This document shows positions 54,363 to 64,000 of a DNA stretch of 64,000 nucleotides, in pieces. The notes below the pieces were generated by a model. The model did not search any database and was not told where the DNA came from. It saw only the letters and a program-made list of their open reading frames with translations. A program made the translations under genes and the position numbers. How positions within the stretch are numbered: the stretch's first letter is position 1; each line of letters opens with the position of its first letter. Source of the stretch: Camellia lanceoleosa (lineage: Eukaryota > Streptophyta > Magnoliopsida > Ericales > Theaceae); NCBI GenBank assembly GCA_025200525.1, contig CM045763.1, positions 62,569,018 to 62,633,017 of the forward strand, in the 5' to 3' direction.

Positions 54363-55956
54363 CTAAGGGCTGGACACCGGGTTCAAGTCTGCTACTGAAT
54401 GATGTATTAAAGGTGCAAACCTTTGGCACTTCTCATACTTCTTGACATAGGCTTCGGCATCTTTCTGCATGTAGGGCCACCAGTACCCCTGAATAATGGC
54501 CCTATGAGCAAGTGACATGCCCCCAGTGTGGCTTCCACATACTCCTTCATGTATCTCGTACAGAAAGTCTTCAACCTGTGCAGGATGCACACACCTCAAA
54601 AGGGGTCTAATAAAAGATTTTCTGTAGAGATGTCATTCTGCGGTCAAACTGAATCTTGCCGACTTCAGTCTGATCTTGTGCACTTCTTTTCGGTCGTCTA
54701 GTAGCTTCCCATCTCTAATGAATACTATTATTGCATCCATCCAACTTAGTCCCATCTCCACACACATTGCTTCACGCTCTGTGTTCAGTGGTTCTATGCT
54801 TGGACCTGACAAGTAGTCAACCATTATCGTTCTTGCCTCTCTAGGCTTCATTGCACTAACCAGGTTGGCCAAAGCATCGGCATGGCTATTGTCATCTCGG
54901 CTTACCTGCTGTAGTCGACAATTTTGAAATAAGGCTACCAGTCTGCTCACTTTCTTTGCATAGGCCGACATCCTTTCATCTCGGGCTGCATATTCGCCTG
55001 TTGCCTGGTTGACAATAAGTTGGGAGTCACAGAAGACTATTACCTCGTCGGCTTCCATGGCTGCTACTAGCTTTAACCCTGTGATTAGTGCTTCATATTC
55101 TGTTTCATTGTTTGAGGCCATAAACCCCAAACGAATAGATTGTTCCAGTATCTGCCCATCTGGCGATACTAGTACTGCTCCTGCCCCCGCTCCTTGTCGG
55201 TTTGAACTCCCATCAACAAACAACCAGAAGGAATCGCCAATGTAAATACTGCAGGGCTTGAGTTTCTCTTTGTTCCTTTGTTCTGTTGTCTCCCGCTGGG
55301 TTTTTCCTTGCTCATTTGGACGTTGTATACCTTGGCTCAATGGAGCCCGATGTATGACGACGTTTGGTGTGAACTCAGCCACGAAGTCGGCTAAGACTTG
55401 GCCTTTGATTGCTATCCTGGATCTGAATTCCAGGTCATATTGGCCCAAGGCCACTGCCCATCTGGCTATTCTGCCTGTCAGATCTCCTTGCTGCAACAGG
55501 GACCTTAAAAGATGTTCAGTTAACACCACAATTTTGTGGGCTTGAAAGTAATGATTCAATTTCTTGGAAGCCATTACTAAAGCCAGTGTTAACTTCTCCA
55601 AGGGTAAGTATCTGGTCTCTGCGTCTGCCAGGGTTTTACTCACGTAGTAAACTGTCATTTCCTCTCATTTTTCTTCTCTAACTACTACTGCACTTACTGC
55701 ATGCTCTGAAACTGCCAAGTATAAAAACAGTTTCTCTCTAGGTACTGCATTTGAGAGAACTGGAGCTGTGGTCAAATACTTCTTTAAGTCGGCTAAGGCG
55801 GCTTCGTATTCTTCAGTCCATAAGAAGTCTGTGGCTTTCTTTACTAAGCTGAAGAAAGGCTTACACTTATCAGAACTTCTGCTTATGAATCTGTTCAAGG
55901 CTGCAGCCCTTCCAGTCAATAGCTGTACTTGTTTTGCCGATGTTGGGCTCTTCAGT
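54363..55956 (-). pseudogene. Element B dual RNase H and integrase zinc-binding domain
   Basis: In one frame with a few stops. First comes the gypsy RNase H attached to reverse transcriptase (55919-55300: KCKPFFSLVKKA, then VYYVSKTLADAETRYLPLEKLTLAL). Second is an archaeal-type RNase H in the 341-codon frame from 55658, with FVDGSSNRQGAGAG (Asp149), ASNNETEYEAL (Glu185-187 region), FCDSQL (Asp211) and HADALANL (Asp261), so all catalytic positions are present. A second RNase H is the mark of the Tat lineage. The integrase zinc-binding part (54599-54400) has HEGVCGSHTGG and a Tyr in place of the first Cys of the CxxC pair (YEKCQRF). Confidence 0.9.
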
Positions 55957-57349
55957 TCTAAGATAGCCTTGATCTGATCTGGGCTTGCCTCATGCCCCTT
56001 CTGGTTACCAAATATCCTAAGAACTTACCAGACTCAACTCCAAATGCACACTTCGATGCATTGAGTCGGAGCCGATATATTTTAAGGATGTCAAAGACTG
56101 CCTTTAAGTCTTCCAGATGATCCTTAGGCTCCTTGGTCTTCACGACTATGTCATCTATATATACCTCTATTGTTCTGTCAATTAGATGTCTGAACATCTT
56201 GGTTACCAATCTCTGGTAAGTTGCTCCTGTATTTTTCAATCCAAAAGGCATTACCTTGTAGTAATATAGCCCTTTTGGGGTGATGAACACAGTCTTTTCC
56301 TCATCTGGGAGGTACATAGCTATCTGATGGTACCCCCTGTAGGCATCCAGGAAGCCCATCCTTCCATGCCCTGAAATAGCATCCACCAATTGGTCAATCT
56401 TGGGTAATAGGAAACTGTCTTTGGGATAAGCCTTGTTCAGGTTGGTGAAGTCCACGCAATCCGTCCACTTCTCGTTCTTTTTCTTCACAACCACTATGTT
56501 TGATAGCCATGTCGGGTAATTTACCTCTTGAATGGCTCTAGCCTCCAGAAGTCTATCCACTTTCTCTTCTACTGCCTCAACATGCATTAGTGTCGGCCTC
56601 CTTGCTCACTGGATGACACGTTTGGCCGACCTGTCTACATTTAGTCTATGGCAAGTGACTTCGGGGTTAATGCCTGGCATCTCGTGTGGTGTCCATGCAA
56701 ACACCTTAAGGTTTGCTCTCAGGAATGCCTCTAGCTCCTTTTTCTCTTCTTCGGCTAAGCCCGAGCCGAGAAGAAAGAAGCGTTCTTCATCCCCTTGCTG
56801 GACAAGGATTTTCTTCAGGGCTTCTTCACTCTTCTCGGTTGGCTCTTTGCCGACGTCCTTCAGGATTTCCACATTCTCGTCCTCGATCTCTGCTGTTTCT
56901 CCTTCTCATATATTACAGGTAGACTTCATTGCTGTCATGGAGCAATTCTTTGCCTGCAACTGATTCCCTCTGACCTCCTCTATTCCATGCTTTGTTGGGA
57001 ACCGTAATAGTTGATGCAATGTTGAGGGAACTACCCCCATTGCATGTAGCCATGGCCTTCCCAGGATAGCATTGTAAGGGGAAGGGGTGTTGATTACGGT
57101 GAACTCTGTTTTTAGCTTCTTGGTGCCAGCCTGTACCTCCAAACTTGCTGCTCCTAGGGGCCACGTCGGTGTCCCATTGAACCCAACCATTGGGCCATTG
57201 GACTACTCTAAGTCATCTTGGTGAAGGCCAAGCTCCTTGTAACACCTGACATACATGATGTCACAAAAGCTGCCATGGTCAACTAAAATGCGCTTCACTT
57301 GGCACTCTTCAATCTAGAGGGATATTACCAAGGCATCGTTGTGTGGATG
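55957..57349 (-). pseudogene. Element B protease and reverse transcriptase
   Basis: The protease site LVDHGSFCDIMYV (near 57270-57300) has His after the catalytic Asp-like position; TPSPYNAILGRPWLHAMG follows. The linker EGDEER-type acidic segment (56872-56606) matches Element A, including KVFAWTPHEMPG, where A has a stop for Trp. Reverse transcriptase (56587-55958) shows [10 protein letters not shown], the first catalytic Asp in [11 protein letters not shown], and the Asp pair in [10 protein letters not shown]. The frame is open from 56587 to 55958 and then shifts into the RNase H frame. The nested LTR cuts the gene just upstream of the protease. Confidence 0.9.
57345..57349. repeat. Target-site duplication of the nested solo LTR, left (GGATG)
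   Basis: GGATG precedes TGTAGACG; GAATG (62164-62168) follows the other end. One transition separates them. In Element A the same site reads GGATG once. Confidence 0.75.
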
Positions 57350-58939
57350 TGTAGACGTCTCGAACGTCCCAGGAGAAATCCCGTTTTGCTCATTTGGGCT
57401 TACCACAGTTCGAACTGAAATTTTCACGGTTCTTAATCTGATCTTGCAAAGTGCAATGCAAGACTGATAAATCACCAAAAAGTCCAAAGCCGACAAATCG
57501 TTTTGAAAAATCGATTTTAGGAAGAAGTGCCAAACATGGACTGCTTTGCCAGATACAGAGTCGCCACCTAAATATTTTATTTTGAGAGAATTTAGGAAAC
57601 CCTGACTCGTTGCCTAAGGCCACGTGTCCGTCATCACCAAAGTTGCCTCGGCTCGGGAACTTGGGTACGATTGGGAAAGGTCAGCTATGAGCACCCCCGC
57701 TCACCCGATTGAAGATCGGCCACTACTAAACATGATATCTTGTTTTGAAAACATATGTGCTCTTATTCCATTTAATTAATTAATCTTTACTACGTGATGC
57801 GCACAGCAAATAAGTATAGACTAGATCGTCTAATTTGGAACAAAGCATCGCATATCCGTTTGTTTGGAAAATGGTTTGAGATTCGCTACTCGCAAGTAGG
57901 CTAAAACACGGATTTCGATGAATTGTCCCAATTCAAGCAACCCAACCTTCACCCACAGGCATTCAGGCAGTTATATCACATAAACAATTAGCCTCATGGC
58001 AAGCATGCTTTCATGTTAACATCCACATACATGCAAGATGCTAAAGCATAAACACTCACAGTGTACTCCAAGCCAAAACAAGAAACTAGTTAGTAATCAT
58101 ACGTGATCCTAGTTCATGTTAGCAATGGCTAATGTAACGCATACAGAATGCAATTAGAATAGGCTTGGCTAACCTAAGGATGGCATGTGAAATGCGACAA
58201 CTCGATATACGTATTCAAGTTGGAATTGAGAGGCTGGTGCGTGCAATACGAATGAATGTATGCAAACATACTATCATAAGTATGCTAATTGAAACGTGCC
58301 CTAAAACTAACCATTATAAGCGGTTAAATAAAATGGAGAAAGATGTGGGGTTGGAAGACATGCATCACACACACGCATGTTTATTACACAATTATGCCCT
58401 CTCTCGGAGTGTCCGAATAATTAATCAACTACCCTAGCTAATTAAATATTACAGAACCCTTAATTAATTAACAAATTAATTACAAAACAGTCTAAATATT
58501 AAATTAAAGAGGCCGCCGCAGCTCCGCCTCGAAATGATTGGATGATGCATGCTCAATTTGCCTCGCTCGGAAACTCGTTGCCATGCCACATGTTGCCTTT
58601 GTTTGCACTGTTTTATGACTCTGAAGACTGCACAAGTCCCAAAGATGCTTCTGAACTACTCCCTGAGCATTGTGGGATGTCACCGACCAAGAGAAAAGAC
58701 CACCGGCCATGGAAACATGGTCATCGACCAAAAGTGGGACCATCGGCTGGATTTTGGTAGTCGTAAGATCGAAAGTGGCCGACCGCCATATCTTCCTACT
58801 GCACTGCTTTGCGGCAGAGAGACGATGCATGGCAAGGAATTTACAAGACAATGTGTGCACGACCACGCTCCCTATCATGCTATGAACTCAAGGGAGTATG
58901 GCTCTCGACCCTCGGGCCACTAATCACGCATTTCGATGC

Positions 58940-60840
58940 ATGATGGCCAAAAGTGCCGAATGTGCAATTCAATATCAAATAAAATGCACATAAACACATA
59001 AGGGGCCCCAACCTCTATCATGATCGATCAAGAGGCAAGGGAATGCAAACACAATGCTACGCAACCTAAACATGCGAGCAAGCATGCAAACAACTCAAGC
59101 ATGCAACAAATCTAATGCATCATGAGCATATAACAACAATGCTATACAAAGCAACTAGCATACATCAACATGCGAAGACAAGTATGCAAACAAGCGTGTA
59201 AACATGATGTAAAGTAACAACTTTACACAATCATGGTAAAATGCAACATGAACATGCAAACATGCAATGCATGTAAAGGTGGACAAGTATGCAACAACAT
59301 ACACAATGAGACAAGCATGTGACAACATGGTAAGATAGACTTAAACTAACATGGGTAGACCTCAGCCATGCCAAAATCAGTGGCCAAAGCGATGCAACAA
59401 AGGCATGAAATGCTCATTCAAACATGTATGCTAATTGGCCTAGAGACTAAGGCATAAAAGGACAACTCTTAAGCGCACTTAAAAGAGACAAACTTGGACG
59501 TATGACATACATTTTAGGCTCTGAAATCATATGAGGGGTGATGCCAAATCAACCAAATAGTCACAATCATAGCATGCATGAGGCTTAAAGCTCAAAGCTA
59601 GCCAAGGAGCTTATACCAAGGCCATATCAACCAAGCCCCAAAGGGCCAAGGTGAACCAAAATAGTCCCAAGGTAGACCAAAACAAGGCTATAACATGCAT
59701 GGAATGAGGCCAAAACATGTTAGAAAGGTGAGCACAAAAACATGAGGCATGCAAGGCCAACAAAGGAGTGTTACACTACACCTATTACAACCAAACATGG
59801 CATGGCTTAACCAATGAAAATCAGAGTTATGGCATGTCAAAATAAGCCCAAAAACCTACTGAGATGGCATCCTAAAAGCCTAAGCATAAAGGCATGCACA
59901 ATGGTCCATTCTTGAAGCACAAAACAACAACTCTTCAAAGCAATGAAAGAGTGACAAATGCAAGTGTATGACCATGAAATATGTACTGATATATCATATG
60001 GAATGATTCCAAATCATAAGAATAGCCCTAACAATGCATACTAATGACTTGGGCATTCAAAGCCAACAAGCTAGGTTGAACCATGGCTATACAAAACAAT
60101 GCAAGCATGACCAAAACAACACCAAAAATACCTTAATCATGGTAAAACAAGGCTAAAATCTTCTTTGGGTCAAGCCAAAATCATGCTAAAAACAAGGCTC
60201 AAAGCACAAAGCATGTTATGGCAATTTCATGAAAATGCACTACAAGTGCATGGTGCATATAAGGGGCTATCAAACCGACTTTAGATAGAGTTATGACATG
60301 CTAAAACAATCCCAAAAACCCACTGAAATGAGGTCAACATGAGCTAGAAGGACATGCTCAAACATGAAGCATACAAGACTAGTTTGCAAAATTTACACTA
60401 CAAGTGTATAAACCAAGCATGGAATGACCAAGATAGGCAAAAGCAATGGCATATGACAGAAAAATAACCACAAATACCAGCTAAGACATGGCCAACATGA
60501 ACTTAACAAAGGTGCTCACATGTGAGGCAAATATGACAAGTATTGAAGACAACAAGGAGAGGGGATGGCCCTCTCCTTCTTAGGACCTCAAAACACTATC
60601 CCTACCATTGAAATCTCTCTGGATTTCAATGGTGAGAAGGTCAATACAAGGTGGTCACGAAGCTCACAAAAAAGGCACAAAAATGAGGCCAAACAAGGCC
60701 TAAGAGGGGGTAAACAACCCCAAACACGAAAGTGATCTTAAACAAAGATCAAAAGCATGAAAAATTAAAAAATTTATCAATTATAAGTTAAGCTCAAAAC
60801 AGCATGCAAGATAGGCTAAAAGCTTGTGCAAAAATGGGAA
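58940..60840. repeat. A-rich, ACATGC-rich low-complexity part of the solo LTR
   Basis: About 1.9 kb dominated by irregularly repeated words such as AAACATGC, CATGCAA, CAAAACATG and AGGCATG, with C and T depleted on the plus strand. No regular period or coding frame is visible. It lies in the R-U5 part by orientation. Confidence 0.6.
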
Positions 60841-61176
60841 ATAAAGAGGGTAGTTTCTCACCCTTGAAGAACCTTGAAGGATAGCAGCAAAAATGACCTC
60901 TTTCTTGACTCAAATGACCTTCTCTTAGCCCAAAAACCAGTTCCAAGAGACCTCAGCCCATGGATATGCAACTTTGATGAAGGAAGTATATGCAAACAAG
61001 AAGTATTTCTTTACCTCTATGGACTTCTATGCACAAAAGGGCAATGGAAAGAGGCTCTAGAGAGAGAGAGGCAGAGGTTTTGGTCTAAAAATTCTAGAGA
61101 GAGAGGAGTTTTTAGAGAGAGAGGCTCCTAAACTTGCTCAAGAAGTTCTATGCCTTGGAAAATGGGAGATATATCA

Positions 61177-61187
61177 TTATATATAGC
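61177..61187 (-). promoter_or_regulatory. TATA box of the 4.8-kb solo LTR
   Basis: The minus strand reads CTATATATAATG, followed downstream by an AGGAGCCTCTCTCTC leader. This gives about 1 kb of U3 and 3.8 kb of R-U5. Confidence 0.5.
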
Positions 61188-61294
61188 AAAAGTAACACTC
61201 AAGGTCGAAAATATCTGAGCTGGGGACAGCTGGAGCAAGCTGGAAACAGTTGGAGATGAAATATCTTCAAAAAAGTTGAGTTTGGGTCATTCTT

Positions 61295-61410
61295 GGCCGG
61301 CCGGCCATCTTTAGTGCCGGCCTGCTACTTGTGATGGCTGGCCTGCTACTTTTTTGGCCGGTCTGTTACTTTTGTGGCCGGTAGCACATATTTGTGGCCG
61401 ATAGCAAATT
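61295..61410. promoter_or_regulatory. 20-bp GGCC-rich tandem repeat upstream of the TATA box
   Basis: Five to six degenerate units around GGCCTGCTACTTTTGTGGCC, beginning with GGCCGGCCGGCC. It lies 110-230 bp upstream of the TATA box in the LTR direction, where an enhancer-like U3 repeat would be expected. Role inferred from position only. Confidence 0.5.
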
Positions 61411-62163
61411 CTGCTCTGTAGGTCCAATTTCAAATGGGCATAGCTCCTTTTCAGTCATTCTTATGCCCAAATTGAAGCCCCGGAAGTAAGATTTCCAATG
61501 GTGCCAGCCTTGCATCAAAATTCCAACCGTGCAAAAAGTTATGCATGTTTTGGTGAAGCCACTCAGTTTCAATCCAATTGGAATGATACCCAACTTCAAC
61601 CAATCATATCTCCCCTATCCAGATTCGGCTTTAGGGGATTCTTGAGTGAAAAATGAACCCTCGGGAGTCTTTTTTCCAACGGTGGTGGCCTCATATCTTA
61701 AATCCAAGTGCATAGACAAATAGGTCTGATTTAGCGAGGGCCGCTCGACTCTCTCTTAGCGATTCATGTCCATCTTCTTCTTCAACTAGGTTTCCTCCCT
61801 CTTCTCCTCTTTTCTTCAACTCCAAATCCCTGAACAAGGTGTTTTGAAATATTTTTCAAAGATTTCAACTATCTTTCATTCATTTCCACTTTGTCCTTGC
61901 TCGGTTTACCGAAAAGCGCAACATTTGACAAAATACGAGTCTCAGAGCATCGTAGAAACTTTATTTCAAAGATATTTTGAAAGAGAGGGTTTTAAGGTCT
62001 AAAAACCATTCAAAATAGCTTTGGTCCAAAATGGGGTGTGAGGTTAGGATTTGACTCTCCTCTTGCCGGAGAAATTGAACCTTTGCCCTGCACACCTTTC
62101 ATCACCAAGTAAACCATCAGTAACGCCCAAGTCTTAAGAGTGGTCAAAAATTGGGTGTCTACA

Positions 62164-62168
62164 GAATG
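62164..62168. repeat. Target-site duplication of the nested solo LTR, right (GAATG)
   Basis: Partner of 57345-57349 with one substitution. Confidence 0.7.
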
Positions 62169-64000
62169 TTGTACCATCTCCAGGTCTTCCTCAGTGAAAG
62201 ACACCACTGGTCCCTGGCTCTTATCTACCCCAGGTCTCTTCTTCCTGACCTGATACACATGTTGTAGGTATTTTACTTTTTGGGTTTCCCCCATTTATCT
62301 CATTCTCATTCACCTTCGAGTAAATCACATTGATTACTCGAGGTCCGCCTACCTGCGGTTGTGGTGCTGGTGGTGGTGGTGTTGTTGGTGCCTGGGGCAG
62401 TTTTCCTTGTTCTTCTCTTGTCCTGACCTCGTCTACCAGGTCCCTTAAATGGCCCTGTCTTACTAGGTCTTCTAGATGTGTCTTCAAGGCTCTGCACTCC
62501 TAAGTTAGATGTCCAGCTTCATTGTGGTAAGCACAGTGCTTACCAAGGTTTTTTCCTATAAATTCTCATGGTACCCTTGCTGGTGCTCTGTAATAGGGCT
62601 GGTTTCAAATTTTCTCCAAGACTTTGTAAATCGGGATTCGAAATACGGTTGTGACTGCTTGTGCAGCCCTTAATCCTGTCTCCAGTTTGTTGTATCCACC
62701 ATCACCTCGGCCTTGCTTTGGAGAGCCGTTTTTCTCTCGGTTTGGCAAGATTTATCCCCAGCGTGTCCTCCTCGGCCCTAACATACTTTTCTATCCTGGC
62801 CATTAGTTCCTCCATGCTTTTTGGCAATGTCTTTGCCGGTGATTTTCAGAGCAGGCAATCATCTTTCAGGCCGTTCTTAAACGATACGACGGCCACCTCT
62901 TGGTTGCATTTTGGTATTCGGTTGAATACCTCATAATACTTTTTAGCATAGGCCCTCAAGCTTTCATCCTCGCCAATTTTTAGAGCCATCAGGGCGCCTA
63001 CTCTCAATGGCTGTAGTTTGTTTGTCACGAACCTGGCTATAAACATCTCGGCCATGCCTCACAAGGTTTTCACAATTCCTTTCGGCAACTTGTGAAACCA
63101 GTCCTATGTAATTTCCCTAAAGGATAAGGGGAACACCTTGCAAAACAACGGCTCGTTCCCAGTGTACAATGCCATCGAGTTCAGGTACAAACCGACGTAA
63201 AAGTTGGGGTCCGACTTACCGTTGTATATCTGGAACCTCGACATACTGAACCTTTTCGGGGCCTCAAATTTGTCCAACTCTACCGAGAATAGTGTTCTCG
63301 ACTTAACCGGGAAGGTTACCTCGGCATTTTGTTGCTTCCTTTGGAGGTAATCCCTCAAGTCCTCTTTGGTCTGCCCAGGAGCTCGGCTATCTCCGGATTT
63401 CAGCCTTTTCGATGCACTACTGCCTATGTCATTGTGAGTCCTTTTGGACTTCCCTCCGTAGGTCATGTCGAAACAGAGTTCCTTCCCTTGAACATCCCGA
63501 TTTTCTTTGGTACGATCTTCTCTGGTTCGTAGTGTCTTCTAGGATTCCCCTTTCCTTGATTCTCTATGTCCGATATCTCGATGTTCTTTAGTGCGAAGGC
63601 AGGTGAGAATGTCCCTTGGTCCCGTCGTGCTGAGGGATTGTAGGAACCGTTTTCCGCCCTCCTTTCTGGGCATCTTTTTTTGCTATTGGAATCGGCGTAT
63701 CTTGTAGTAGGAACGGTGGCTGTATGACATTGTTTTGCATCATAAAATTGACCACCGTTTGTAGGTCTGCCAATTTGTTCGCCATGGCCTTCACCTCATC
63801 ATCCCTCCACGGGCATCTTTCTTTCCATACCTGGAGGTCGTCCTTGTTATAATACCCGCTTCGGTCAGTTTTCTTTGGTACGTCGCCCTCCTGGCCGACT
63901 TCCTTTCCTCCGTGATTCTTATCGTGAGTCTCTTTGTTGCAGTTGTTTTCTTCGACGTCAAGGTCAACAGGTTTCCCACTCCCAGTAGGAGTGTCGTCCC
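62169..64000 (-). pseudogene. Element B gag, running off the window edge
   Basis: Read leftward from the window end. Segments match Element A gag: an N-terminal part with GYYNKDDLQVWKERC and NKLADLQTVVNFMMQNN (63794-63590), FEAPKRFSMSRFQIYNGKSDP in the frame from 63466, MFIARFVTNKLQPLRVGALMAL (63055), the zinc-finger-like HCAYHNE...GH with ECRALKTHLEDLVRQGHL near 62500-62545, and the Pro-rich end from 62487. At least three frames are used, so it has indels as well as stops, unlike Element A gag. By comparison with A the start codon lies a few tens of bases beyond 64000. The gag end and protease start are split by the solo LTR. Confidence 0.88.

Larger units (their letters stand above)
57350..62163 (-). 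repeat. 4.8-kb solo LTR of an Ogre-like element, nested in Element B
   Basis: Bounded by inverted TGTAGAC...GTCTACA and a 5-bp duplication, with no internal repeat of itself and no coding region. The first few hundred bases share AGAGTCGCCACCTAA, AGGAAACCC and GATCGGCC words with the LTRs of Element L (5067-5250). The last ~40 bases (CGCCCAAGTCTTA...GGTCAAAA...GTCTACA) match the outer end of the same LTRs. A minus-strand TATA box lies near 61177-61187. LTRs of 4-6 kb are known from Ogre elements. It sits at the gag-protease boundary of Element B. The short open frames at 58504-58923 and 60874-61131 are spurious. Confidence 0.8.
48369..64000 (-). mobile_element. Element B: longer Tat-like Ty3-gypsy retrotransposon, 5' end beyond the window
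   Basis: Order from left: 3' LTR 48369-48908, purine tract, antisense gene (49996-52314), 59-bp array (52587-53098), pol read leftward from 57340 to about 53515, a nested 4.8-kb solo LTR (57350-62163), then gag (62169-64000, running off the edge). Clear homology to Element A throughout, but B keeps the full pol with two RNase H domains, the hallmark of the Tat branch. Without the nested LTR at least 10.8 kb is visible. By comparison with A, only the gag start, primer site and 5' LTR are missing. Confidence 0.9.

Noticed and set aside
58504..58923. Frames of 70-124 codons in a GC-richer part of the solo LTR
   Set aside because: They overlap on both strands, have no domain, and lie inside a non-coding LTR.
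1..64000. Endogenous pararetrovirus or organelle-derived DNA
   Set aside because: No viral movement or coat protein motif and no recognisable plastid or mitochondrial gene. All reverse transcriptase blocks fit copia or gypsy LTR elements by gene order.

Overview
The window is a transposon-dense, AT-rich stretch of a flowering-plant nuclear genome, most likely a eudicot. The evidence is wall-to-wall Ty1-copia and Ty3-gypsy LTR retrotransposons nested in one another, hAT- and Tourist-like DNA transposon relics, primer-binding sites complementary to plant tRNA 3' ends, and no convincing single-copy host gene, tRNA or rRNA. Coordinates and target-site duplications (TSDs) were read by eye; no alignment or database search was run.

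Layout. (1) 971-19994: Copia-1, a minus-strand Ty1-copia element (LTRs 971-2187 and 18743-19994). Its integrase gene is split by Element L (4892-16507), a minus-strand LTR element with ~2.55 kb LTRs, a tRNA-Arg primer-binding site, a polypurine tract and a CATGG TSD, but no recognisable gag or pol. It looks like a large non-autonomous derivative of the Ogre/Tat type. (2) 21540-27418: Copia-2, a short-LTR minus-strand copia element with an ATATA TSD. The usual gag position holds a 29-bp minisatellite, and a 1.43-kb solo LTR interrupts it. (3) 27424-38766: AT-rich sequence with MITEs, a second solo LTR of the same family (32459-33959), and two hAT-like elements in one GT-rich target (35866-36902 and 37020-37672). 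(4) 38767-46627: Element A, a complete GTTAC-flanked Tat-like gypsy element whose pol is deleted from mid reverse transcriptase onward. It sits inside a Tourist-like MITE. (5) 48369 to the window end: Element B, a longer relative of A that keeps reverse transcriptase, two RNase H domains and integrase. It is broken by a 4.8-kb solo LTR (57350-62163) related to the LTRs of Element L, and its 5' LTR lies beyond base 64000.

The most interesting system is in Elements A and B. Both carry a second gene on the strand opposite to gag-pol, between pol and the 3' LTR. Two coding introns and one leader intron sit at matching places in both copies, with the same splice phases. The protein starts with a domain resembling the plant 'putative gypsy-type transposon' family and ends in a charged, coiled-coil-like region. 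Antisense extra ORFs are already known in the Tat lineage, so the novelty is the conserved exon-intron structure and the arrangement: the antisense gene and pol converge tail to tail, and a 59-bp tandem array in B lies exactly between them.

All coding regions found are decayed. Where A and B can be compared, many breaks are C-to-T or G-to-A changes, as expected for methylated, silenced transposons.
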